Shown here: one piece after another, positions 6,858 to 13,372 of the stretch
How the letters are laid out: every line of letters starts with the position of its first letter
How positions within the stretch are numbered: position 1 is the stretch's first letter
The notes under the pieces: model-generated
Seen by the model: only the letters and a program-made list of their open reading frames with translations
Database searches by the model: none
Told to the model about the DNA's origin: nothing
Program-made: the position numbers and the translations under genes
From: Verrucomicrobiota bacterium
GTDB lineage: Bacteria; Verrucomicrobiota; Verrucomicrobiia; Verrucomicrobiales; Akkermansiaceae
Length of the DNA: 13,514 nt
NCBI GenBank assembly: GCA_008932955.1
Contig: WBXE01000045.1
Location: 1 to 13,514, forward strand
Reading direction: 5' to 3'

Positions 6858-7538
6858 ATGCGTACTGGGATTTTTTGCTGGCTGGCTATGGCGGGGTTTG
6901 TGCATGCGGCGGCGCTCACGTTCGACAAGCAATCATTGGTGATCGACGCCCCAGCCGACGCCACCTCGATCGCTGCCGAGTTTAACTTTGAAAATAAGAG
7001 CGACCAGCCGGTGACCATCGCCAAAGTCGACAAAACCTGCTCATGCATTGGCGTGGAGGTGTCGGATGGAAAGTTGGCCTACGCAGCGGGCGAAAAAGGC
7101 CGGATTCGCGCGACTTTTGACGTGGGAAATTACACCGGTGTGGTCAACAAGACGGTGGTTTTGTATATGGCAAACGACCCACCGGACCAACCCTCGGTGA
7201 CCCTCTCCGTTGAGGTGCATATTCCCGTGCTGGTTGTGCTGAAGGAGAAAACCTTGAAATGGTCGGTTGGAGCTAAGCCCGCAACCCAGGTGATAGACAT
7301 CACCATGGATTATGCCAAGCCGATCCAAATCATTTCCAACACTTGCAGCTCGGATAACTTCAAGGTGGAGGTTAAAACCCTCGAAGCTGGCAAGCATTAC
7401 GAGTTGCGGGTGACTCCAACCGAAACCAAAGAGCCCGGCCTGGCGATTATCCGCATCGAGACGGATTGTGTCGTTAAACGCCACCAGGTCTTGCAGGCGT
7501 TTGCCGTGATCCGCCGCGACTTACCGTCCTCACCATGA
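6858..7538 (+). CDS. Exported DUF1573 domain protein
   Basis: A 226-residue secreted or periplasmic protein. A signal peptide of about 18-19 residues (MRTGIFCWLAMAGFVHAAA) ends in an AxA-like site. Residues 20-125 match DUF1573, an immunoglobulin-like fold, with TCSCIGVEV (60-68) and GEKGRIRATFDVG (78-90) as its typical signatures. The second half (about 126-220) looks like another beta-sandwich and carries two further cysteines, C163 and C204. The CSC pair (C61, C63) could be redox-active or bind a ligand, but the biochemical role of DUF1573 is not established. The ATG starts directly before the signal peptide and has no Shine-Dalgarno. The stop overlaps the rhodanese start in an ATGA, so the two are co-translated and probably act together in the envelope. 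Confidence 0.88.
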   Translation: MRTGIFCWLAMAGFVHAAALTFDKQSLVIDAPADATSIAAEFNFENKSDQPVTIAKVDKTCSCIGVEVSDGKLAYAAGEKGRIRATFDVGNYTGVVNKTVVLYMANDPPDQPSVTLSVEVHIPVLVVLKEKTLKWSVGAKPATQVIDITMDYAKPIQIISNTCSSDNFKVEVKTLEAGKHYELRVTPTETKEPGLAIIRIETDCVVKRHQVLQAFAVIRRDLPSSP

Positions 7539-7999
7539 ACCCCGTGGCTCAAACCGCTCTCGTTCTAAGCATCGCGCTGGCCGCCGCGGGTACCACCTAC
7601 TTGATCAAAGGCCCGCCGGAGCGTGGCGTGCACTGTGATGCCGCTAAACTCCAACCCGACGAGGTGTGCCTGGAGCGAGTGATGCGCGAATGGCAGGGGC
7701 GGGTGTTGTGGGTGGATGCCCGCCCGCGCAGCGACTGGCAGCGCAACGGTCTGGCCAGTGCCGCTTTGTGGAACCTCGATGCCAGCGAAAATATGCAGAC
7801 GTTCGAGGCCGAGGTCGCCGCTCGCATGATCGATAGCCCGCGGGTGGTCGTCTATTGCAACAATGAAAATTGCGGCAGCAGCCGACAAGTGGCCGAGCGC
7901 ATCAAGACCTTGCGCTTGGGCAACGAGGTGTTCGTGCTTTACGGCGGTTGGCGTGCGCTGGCCGCCGCCAAACTCACCAGGGATTTCCGGCCAAAGTGA
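7535..7999 (+). CDS. Membrane-anchored rhodanese-like protein
   Basis: A 154-residue protein with an N-terminal hydrophobic segment (about residues 7-24, an uncleaved anchor or signal) and one rhodanese domain. The domain shows LWVDARPRSDWQRNGL (58-73), the typical D-x-R entry. Its active-site strand is VVVYCNNENCGSSRQVAERI (104-123), followed by VFVLYGGWRA (132-141). The active-site loop has two cysteines, C108 and C113, and is longer than the usual CxxGxRS loop, so the pair might form a disulfide. Rhodaneses move sulfane sulfur between thiols; the topology puts this one outside the cytoplasm. It overlaps the DUF1573 gene by ATGA. A thiol or sulfur-handling role shared with the cysteine-bearing DUF1573 protein is inferred. 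No terminator is seen downstream. Confidence 0.88.
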   Translation: MNPVAQTALVLSIALAAAGTTYLIKGPPERGVHCDAAKLQPDEVCLERVMREWQGRVLWVDARPRSDWQRNGLASAALWNLDASENMQTFEAEVAARMIDSPRVVVYCNNENCGSSRQVAERIKTLRLGNEVFVLYGGWRALAAAKLTRDFRPK

Positions 8000-8067
8000 G
8001 CGACCAGCCGAATGTGGGACCCCGTGCTTTCAGGATCGGATTTCGGATTCAAACTTCGGAATTCGGG

Positions 8068-8242
8068 TTTAGCCTAAAGAGGAAAATGGAACCGCAGATG
8101 GACGCGGATTCACGCAGATAATCAAAGAGTTGTGTCGATTGCCGGTCTCACCTACAGGGTTAGGAGCTAATTCCGCTCCAACCTCTTGAAATCAGCCTCC
8201 ATCTGCGTTCATCTGCGGTTTCATTTTTCTTTCTAGGTTTAG
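8068..8242. repeat. MITE-like inverted-repeat element
   Basis: Two 27-base arms, 8083-8109 and 8201-8227, are inverted repeats with 24 of 27 positions matching. The core is AACCGCAGATG followed by an ACGC-type stretch. Similarity continues outward with gaps, GTTTAGCCTAAAGAG on the left against CTTTCTAGGTTTAG on the right. The interior has its own hairpin, GTTAGGAGC/GCTCCAAC (about 8159-8182). There is no transposase and no long open frame. The size and end structure suggest a non-autonomous mobile or palindromic element. I cannot test for other copies or target-site duplications. It fills most of the 276-base gap between the rhodanese and antitoxin genes. Confidence 0.65.
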
Positions 8243-8279
8243 AGCACCGTTGTACCAGGTTCAGCAAGAATCGGTTCAT
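8160..8279 (-). pseudogene. Truncated VapC-type (PIN) toxin remnant
   Basis: An ATG at 8277-8279 overlaps the antitoxin stop in an ATGA, the usual way a vapC follows vapB. Its first codons read MNRFLLN, like the start of many PIN toxins (MNRFLLD-TTVLID type). After five extra bases (CTGGT) the next codons in another frame read TTVL. The recognisable sequence then ends where the inverted-repeat element begins, near 8242. As written the frame is 39 codons and runs nonsensically into the element. The inference is a toxin gene broken by a frameshift and by insertion or deletion at the element. The evidence is about 12 residues plus position, so chance similarity is possible. Confidence 0.35.
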
Positions 8280-8506
8280 GGCGTTTCATCGAGCAATTTG
8301 GCGACGGTCTCGGGAGTGACCGCGCGTGCACCACGGGCCACCGGAAACAGGGGAATGCCATTGCGCTCGGTTGGTGGTGCCAGAGGAGGCTCCACGGCAC
8401 TTCGGATTAAGCTCGAAATGACATCCCCCAAAGGCCGCTGCTGCCGTGTCGCCAGCAGCCTCGCCGTCTCAAGCACGTCGTCCGCCAAATTCAGTGTCGT
8501 TCTCAT
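8276..8506 (-). CDS. VapB-type ribbon-helix-helix antitoxin
   Basis: A 76-residue protein beginning MRTTLNLADDVLETARLLA. This is the beta-strand and helix of a ribbon-helix-helix DNA-binding domain, continued by GDVISSLIRSAVE (about 27-39). The C-terminal half (RNGIPLFPVARGARAVTPETVAKLLDE) is typical of VapB antitoxins and would normally wrap a PIN-domain ribonuclease toxin. I chose the ATG at 8504-8506 because the family starts directly at this strand; an ATG at 8524 would add six residues. No Shine-Dalgarno is seen at either. A complete toxin does not follow, only a short broken remnant, so the antitoxin appears orphaned. It may persist as an autorepressor or by chance. Confidence 0.85.
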   Translation of the reverse strand: MRTTLNLADDVLETARLLATRQQRPLGDVISSLIRSAVEPPLAPPTERNGIPLFPVARGARAVTPETVAKLLDETP

Positions 8507-8590
8507 ATGGGGAGCATCACGCATCAGTGGTCAAGCTTTCATGATGCGCTCAATCGCCCATTCTTCAAGGATCACCCCTTCCCTGCGAAC

Positions 8591-11500
8591 TCAGGATATC
8601 TCATTCCACTTCGCTTTCAAATAGGTCGAAAGTATGATGCAATCCACTGTGGCCCCGGGATAGGCTCGCTCCATCACCTCCCGGTACGCCTGCATCTGAT
8701 CCCTATGCCGTGCCACCAGCTCATCGAGACTCCCGAGCGCGTCGGTCTTGAAATCGATCACCTCCACCCGCGTCACCGCGCCCGCCCCATCCCGGTGGAC
8801 GTGCAGACGGTCGATCACCCCGCTGAGCCAGCGGCCATCGATGAGCGCGTCAATCGCTTGTTCGCGTAACAATTGTACATGACGCCCGCCCCGCTCAAAG
8901 GTGCCGCGCAGGTTGGCGTTTTCTAACAATCCAGCCACCAGCCGCCCCGCGTCATCTTCCGGCAACTCCGCTGCCGCCTCATCGATCCAGCCCACTCGCT
9001 CAAACGCCGCATGCACCGCGCTGCCGAAGCGCATCCCAGCCGCCGCCTGCCTCACTGCTGCGCCGCTCGGTAGATGGTGCTTGGCGTTGCTCGGTGTGCG
9101 GCGTTCGCGCCGCGCCACCCCAGCCGCCAGCGCCGCCGGGGCGGCGGCTGGCTCCGGCGGTTTTGTTAGCGGAACCGCCTCTATCCAATCCGCCGCGCCG
9201 CTTTGATAGATAACACCCGCTTCGCCGCCGGCGCCAAGCGCCTGCTCCAACCAATTAGCCAACGACGCCCGGTCATCGGCGCGCGTCTTGGGCGGCAGCT
9301 CCAGCAAAACATACAGGCCGCGCTTGGCACGGGTGAGCGCCACATACAACGTGCAAAATGCCTCGTAGCGCTGGTCGGCGGCCCAGCGGGCCTCCGCCTC
9401 GCGCATGTGCGGCAGGATATCGCGGGCCCATTTGGGTGGCGTCTGGCTGATCCAGCCGTCGCCTTCCGCCACGCTGAACCGTTGGGTCTGCGGAATGTCA
9501 TCAGTCGGCACATCCGGCAGCACCACCACATCGAAACCGAGTCCCTTGGCCTTGTGGATGGTCATCACTTGCACCGCCGCCACGCCCGGACTTTGCGCCA
9601 CCTCGAGACGCTCCACCCGGTCGGCCGCCTCGCGCACACTCGCGCCGCCTTGTGCATCCAGCGCCGCGAGCGCCGCGAGCACGTCGCCGGCCCGCCGCCG
9701 CCCAAAGTCAGACAACTCGTCCCAACCAGGCTCGATCACCTCCTCGAGCATGCCGGCAAAACCCACCGTTGCGGCGCGCCCCGATAAACCCTCCCAAACC
9801 GCCTGCCACGCCTCGCCAAAGCGCCCGCGCAGCAGCGCCGCCAACGGCGACATTTCTATCACCTCGCGCGCAAAGCCATCCGCGGGATCCGCCAGCCACT
9901 TGAGGATATGGCCTAACACAATGCCCACAGCATTGTCTTTCGCCGGTTCGCGCCGGCCTTCCTCGATCACGTCAAAATCCGCCGCCCGCAGGTGGTCGGC
10001 CACCTCCCGCACTTGGTTGTTATTGCGCAGCAACACGCCACAGGTAACCGCGCGCTGGCCGATTCCCAACTCGCCTAACAATTCAGTCAGCCGCTCCAAG
10101 CGCTCGGCCCATTTGCCGGCCACCATTTCCACACGTGCCTCGCCGCGCTTAGCCGGATTTTGCAACGCGGCGGTCGCCACATGTTCCTCACACCGCCAGC
10201 GCACGGCTGCCTGAGCAAATAAATTTTGCAGGATCGACTGGTTGCCGCACACTTGGTTGACCAGTGCCAACACCTCCGGGCACGAGCGCCACGATTCATC
10301 CATCGGCTCGATTTCCAGCTCGAAGCCCTGATAGCGCCGCATCACCTCGTCAAACAAGCCAACATCCCCGCCGCGCCAGGCATAAATTGCCTGCTTGCGA
10401 TCCCCCACGATGAACATGGACCCCTTGCCATCATCAGCCGCCGCAGCCTCATCCAACAAAGGTTGCAGGCCTAACCAATCCGCCCGGCTCGTATCTTGGA
10501 ATTCATCCAGCAACCAATGGTCGTAGCGTGCGTCCAGCCGGAAATCCACCGCATCGCGCCCCAAGCGTGCCTTCTCGCTCCCGGCCCACTCGCCCATCAG
10601 GAATTTCACGTCGTCAAACCCCAGCATCCCGCGTCGGCGCAAGCGCTGCTCGCACAAGGCATCGAAGCTCGCCACCACCTCGCGCACCGCGCGAGTCCGC
10701 TGCAAGGCTGCCGCCATCTCGCAATGGGCCGCGAGTTCCACCGCCTCGCGCAGTGCCGCGCCCGCCGTCCCGCCAATCACAAATTCCTTGAAATACTTCA
10801 ACTCCAGCCCACCGGCACCATTCGCCGCAGCTGCCGCCAGCACGCTTTCCAACAATCCGCTCGCGCCACCCAAGCTGCCGCTGCCGATCGCGTGCGCCTC
10901 CAAGTCATTGAGCACCTTTTCCAGCGCCGCGCGCTGCCGCTTGTTAGTCGTTTTGATTGAGTCCAAGCCCGCCCGCACCGTGGCTAACAGCCCGTGCTTG
11001 CCTTGCTCCCATGCCCCCGGGGTTTCCCCCGCCAAAATTTCAGGTCCCCACGCCAGCTGGCGCGTCGCCCGGTAGCGGCCTTGCCACTCCGCCACGAATT
11101 CGCGCAACCCGTCCAAAACCCGCAGGCTTTCCTTGCCCAGCATCGCCCGCCGGAACGCATGAAAAAACGCGTCGCCGCCGCCATCCGCCGGTGCCGCACC
11201 CAACACCGAACCTAGCAATTCATCGCGGGCCGCGGCCGCCCGCGCTCCCTCCAGCAAATCGAAGCGCCCACCCGTCAGTCCCAGTTCATACTGAAACCCG
11301 CGCACCACCTTGGCGAAAAAACTATCCATCGTGCCGAGCATAATGCGTGGGAGTACCCGCAGCACCCGTTCCAACGCCTCACCGAAATCCGCCTCTGGCA
11401 GTGCCAGATCGTGCCGCAACTTGGCTGCCGCCGCCTCACTGGTAGCCGCCGCGGCCAGCTTGGTGAGCACGGCGTCGGCGAACTCGCCCGCCGCCTTGCG

Positions 11501-11635
11501 CGTGAATGTTAGCGCGACAATTCGTTCCGGCGCCACTCCGCGAGCCACCAACCCGATCACCCGGTTGCCCAACTGAAACGTCTTGCCCGACCCCGCCGAG
11601 GCCAGAATGAGCAGGTTTTTCTTCGGGATGATCAT
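8591..11635 (-). CDS. AddA-like UvrD/Rep helicase with C-terminal PD-(D/E)XK nuclease
   Basis: A 1014-residue superfamily 1A helicase-nuclease, the architecture of AddA, which resects double-strand breaks for RecA loading. Helicase motifs in order are Walker A ASAGSGKT (12-19), VALTFTRKAA (about 40-49), LLDEFQDT (375-382), GDRKQAIYAWRGGD (411-424), TIHKAKGLGFD (692-702) and YVALTRAKR (764-772). The nuclease shows GSAVH (871-875), GVIDRL (about 939-944), VIDFKTD (catalytic Asp961, Lys963) and QMQAYREV (about 980-987). It is somewhat shorter than B. subtilis AddA. The ATG at 11633-11635 places Walker A near residue 12, as usual. An open extension to 11764 runs through hairpin-rich sequence and is probably not translated. 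No addB neighbour is in the window, so partner and exact subfamily are uncertain. Confidence 0.92.
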   Translation of the reverse strand: MIIPKKNLLILASAGSGKTFQLGNRVIGLVARGVAPERIVALTFTRKAAGEFADAVLTKLAAAATSEAAAAKLRHDLALPEADFGEALERVLRVLPRIMLGTMDSFFAKVVRGFQYELGLTGGRFDLLEGARAAAARDELLGSVLGAAPADGGGDAFFHAFRRAMLGKESLRVLDGLREFVAEWQGRYRATRQLAWGPEILAGETPGAWEQGKHGLLATVRAGLDSIKTTNKRQRAALEKVLNDLEAHAIGSGSLGGASGLLESVLAAAAANGAGGLELKYFKEFVIGGTAGAALREAVELAAHCEMAAALQRTRAVREVVASFDALCEQRLRRRGMLGFDDVKFLMGEWAGSEKARLGRDAVDFRLDARYDHWLLDEFQDTSRADWLGLQPLLDEAAAADDGKGSMFIVGDRKQAIYAWRGGDVGLFDEVMRRYQGFELEIEPMDESWRSCPEVLALVNQVCGNQSILQNLFAQAAVRWRCEEHVATAALQNPAKRGEARVEMVAGKWAERLERLTELLGELGIGQRAVTCGVLLRNNNQVREVADHLRAADFDVIEEGRREPAKDNAVGIVLGHILKWLADPADGFAREVIEMSPLAALLRGRFGEAWQAVWEGLSGRAATVGFAGMLEEVIEPGWDELSDFGRRRAGDVLAALAALDAQGGASVREAADRVERLEVAQSPGVAAVQVMTIHKAKGLGFDVVVLPDVPTDDIPQTQRFSVAEGDGWISQTPPKWARDILPHMREAEARWAADQRYEAFCTLYVALTRAKRGLYVLLELPPKTRADDRASLANWLEQALGAGGEAGVIYQSGAADWIEAVPLTKPPEPAAAPAALAAGVARRERRTPSNAKHHLPSGAAVRQAAAGMRFGSAVHAAFERVGWIDEAAAELPEDDAGRLVAGLLENANLRGTFERGGRHVQLLREQAIDALIDGRWLSGVIDRLHVHRDGAGAVTRVEVIDFKTDALGSLDELVARHRDQMQAYREVMERAYPGATVDCIILSTYLKAKWNEIS

Positions 11636-11699
11636 CGCTGCCAGACAGCCTGCCGATGCTGTGGGAAATGTCACGCCCGGATGCGGGGGGGCTATGGAG

Positions 11700-11718
11700 C
11701 CACCACATTTTGTGGTGG
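11700..11718. repeat. Short hairpin CCACCACA-TTT-TGTGGTGG
   Basis: A perfect 8-bp inverted repeat with a 3-base loop lies 65 bases upstream of the helicase ATG. No T-run follows on either strand, so it is not a standard intrinsic terminator. It lies inside the open but probably untranslated upstream part of the helicase frame. Its role is unknown. Confidence 0.6.
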
Positions 11719-11780
11719 TAGCGGAAGAGTGGCCCATGCATGAGTACCGAAGGCGCGGATTCATGGCCGCTTCTTCCGCA

Positions 11781-11800
11781 CGACGACGCTAACGTCGTCG
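11781..11800. repeat. Short hairpin CGACGACG-CTAA-CGTCGTCG
   Basis: A perfect 8-bp inverted repeat with a CTAA loop sits between the MFS stop (11832) and the helicase start. No T-run follows on the minus strand. It may slow or stabilise the transcript end after the MFS gene, or belong to a dispersed GC-rich repeat family. I cannot tell which from one window. Confidence 0.6.
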
Positions 11801-11831
11801 CTCCTTACGGGCCGCGCCGCCTACCCACCCC

Positions 11832-13082
11832 TCAAGAGAGTTTCTCCGCCGCGGCGTGGGCACGCAGCGCGGGGATGAGTTTGAGCACAACCACCGCGCA
11901 GGTGAACAACGCCATCGCGGCGCAGGCGACGTACGGCCAGGCCGGATGCATCATGAATAAAATGCCCGCAAACAACGGGCCGGCGATGCGTGCGAGGCTG
12001 CCCATCGACTGCGCGACACCGAGGGTGGCTCCCTGGTCGCTGGCTGGGGTGAGGCGCGAGATCAAGCCGAAGATCGGTGGCCGCGACAGGCTGGAGGCAA
12101 AGCCGAGCAGCGCCAGCCAGCCTAACAGCGGATACCAAGCGCTGACCCATGGGATGCTGGCCAGGCTCACGCCGTAGAGCAGCAAGCACAACGCGATCAG
12201 ACCGGCCTCGCCCATGCGCTTGAGCAGGGGACGATAGACGCCGCCCTGGGCGAGCACGCCGATGAAGCCGGTGAACATGAATAAATTGCCGATGGTGGTG
12301 GCGTCGCGGCCTTTGTAATCGAGGTGGAAATTGTGGCTAACCAGCAAGCCGAGGGTGGTTTCAAAACAGGCGAAGGCGAAGGTGCTGAGGAAAAACACGG
12401 TCACCGCCAAGCCGATTTGCGGGTGGGCGAGGGTGCGGGTCCACTGGATGAAGCGCGGGAGGTGGCCGGCGTGTTCGGAGGTTTTGCGCAGGGTTTCGGG
12501 CAGCAAAAACACGGCCAGCAAGAAATTGAGCGCGCAAAACCCGGTCGCCGCCCAGCCCGGACCGGCCACTCCGAAGTGCTTCAAACTCACCCCCCCGAGC
12601 CATGGCCCGAGCACAAAGCCGAGCCCGAAGGCCATGCCGATGAGCCCCATCCGCCGCGAGCGCAACTCGGGCGGCGTGATGTCGGCGATGGCCGCTTGCG
12701 CAACCGCCAGATTGGCCCCGAAAAACCCCGCTAGCATCCGCGATAGGAAAAACACCGCCAGCGCCCAGCGCCCAGGCATCCCCGAACCCAGCGCAAATAC
12801 CCCGTATGCCAAGGTCGCCCCCAGCGTGCCGATAAGCATCGGCTTGCGGCGACCAACTCGGTCGCTCCAGCGCCCCCACAACGGCGAGCACACGAATTGC
12901 ATCAGCGAGTACACGCCCATGATGGCGCCGATTTCCCAGCCTTTGGCCGCATTGTCCTGAGCATAAATCGGCAAAATCGGGATGACGATGCCGAAGCCGA
13001 CCAAATCCAGGAACACGGTGAGAAAAATCACTCCAAGGATGCCCTTGGAGGCGGCGGGGGCGGGTTTGTCAGATGAGCTCAT
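11832..13082 (-). CDS. TetA-like MFS efflux transporter (DHA1 type)
   Basis: A 416-residue inner-membrane protein with about twelve hydrophobic helices, the standard MFS layout. The first helix carries FLDLVGFGIVIPILPIY (about 24-40), typical of the TetA branch. Motif A is GRWSDRVGRRKP (70-81). Motif C, the antiporter signature, is GLGFVLGPWLGG (153-164). The family exports drugs or metabolites in exchange for protons; the substrate here is not predictable, and tetracycline should not be assumed. I chose the ATG at 13080-13082 over a TTG four codons upstream, because the candidate promoter would start transcription downstream of that TTG. No Shine-Dalgarno is seen. The helicase gene follows on the same strand after a gap of about 196 bases with two hairpins. 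Confidence 0.93.
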   Translation of the reverse strand: MSSSDKPAPAASKGILGVIFLTVFLDLVGFGIVIPILPIYAQDNAAKGWEIGAIMGVYSLMQFVCSPLWGRWSDRVGRRKPMLIGTLGATLAYGVFALGSGMPGRWALAVFFLSRMLAGFFGANLAVAQAAIADITPPELRSRRMGLIGMAFGLGFVLGPWLGGVSLKHFGVAGPGWAATGFCALNFLLAVFLLPETLRKTSEHAGHLPRFIQWTRTLAHPQIGLAVTVFFLSTFAFACFETTLGLLVSHNFHLDYKGRDATTIGNLFMFTGFIGVLAQGGVYRPLLKRMGEAGLIALCLLLYGVSLASIPWVSAWYPLLGWLALLGFASSLSRPPIFGLISRLTPASDQGATLGVAQSMGSLARIAGPLFAGILFMMHPAWPYVACAAMALFTCAVVVLKLIPALRAHAAAEKLS

Positions 13083-13095
13083 GGAAAGGGCCAAC

Positions 13096-13123
13096 AGTGT
13101 AGGAAGTCCCGCGCAATGCGCAA
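13096..13123 (-). promoter_or_regulatory. Candidate promoter of the MFS gene
   Basis: On the minus strand TTGCGC (13118-13123), 16 bases, then TACACT (13096-13101). This layout nearly repeats the candidate tRNA-Lys promoter. Transcription would begin near 13089, giving a leader of only about 7 bases before the ATG at 13082. Confidence 0.35.
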
Positions 13124-13147
13124 GGCGGAGGATGAAAAATCTTTTTT

Positions 13148-13279
13148 GGATATGGGGACAGATGAATTGGATATGGGGACAGAGAAAGAGTCACACGGCG
13201 TGGATAAGGGGACAGAGAAAGAGTCACATGGGGACAGATGAATAGTTGGATAAGGGGACAGCGAAAGAGTCACACGGCG
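13148..13279. repeat. GGGGACAG short-repeat cluster
   Basis: Five copies of GGGGACAG lie in the same orientation at 13154, 13175, 13208, 13230 and 13254. Copies 1 and 4 continue as ATGAAT. Copies 2, 3 and 5 continue as a near-identical GAAAGAGTCACA stretch and are preceded by GGATA. The spacing is irregular, so this is not a CRISPR array or simple tandem repeat. Similar TGTCCCC-type motifs accompany IS200-like (REP-associated) transposases in many bacteria, but none is in this window. It lies in the gap of about 290 bases between the MFS and SNF2 genes. Confidence 0.8.
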
Positions 13280-13285
13280 AGGCGC

Positions 13286-13358
13286 GCCAGCAAGCTGGCT
13301 GGGCATGGCGGCAGCGAGCTGCCGCACTCCGGGTTACGGACTCGCCCGAGTGCGGCAG
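13286..13358. repeat. REP-like hairpin cluster after the SNF2 gene
   Basis: Three adjacent inverted repeats: GCCAG-CAAG-CTGGC (13286-13299), GCGGCAG-CGAG-CTGCCGC (13308-13325), and the 11-bp CTGCCGCACTC...GAGTGCGGCAG (13319-13329 with 13348-13358). The second and third share the arm at 13319-13325, so they are mutually exclusive folds. The cluster lies 15 bases past the SNF2 stop and could protect or end that transcript, but no T-run follows. The form suggests a REP/BIME-type intergenic element. Confidence 0.7.
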
Positions 13359-13372
13359 TCTAAGGCGCTGGC

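Noticed and set aside
8525..8590. Short minus-strand frame between helicase stop and antitoxin (ILEEWAIERIMKA)
   Set aside because: Too short, no start with an RBS, and no family resemblance; treated as intergenic.
11636..11764. 43-residue N-terminal extension of the helicase
   Set aside because: It translates hairpin-bearing intergenic sequence and would place Walker A unusually far from the start.
12982..13245. 87-codon + strand frame with a repeated WIWGQ/RGQRKSH pattern
   Set aside because: The peptide repeats simply translate the GGGGACAG DNA repeats, and the first half is antisense to the MFS gene.
13148..13279. Possible CRISPR array
   Set aside because: Repeats are only 8-25 bases, spacing is irregular, the would-be spacers are themselves repeated, and no cas gene is near.
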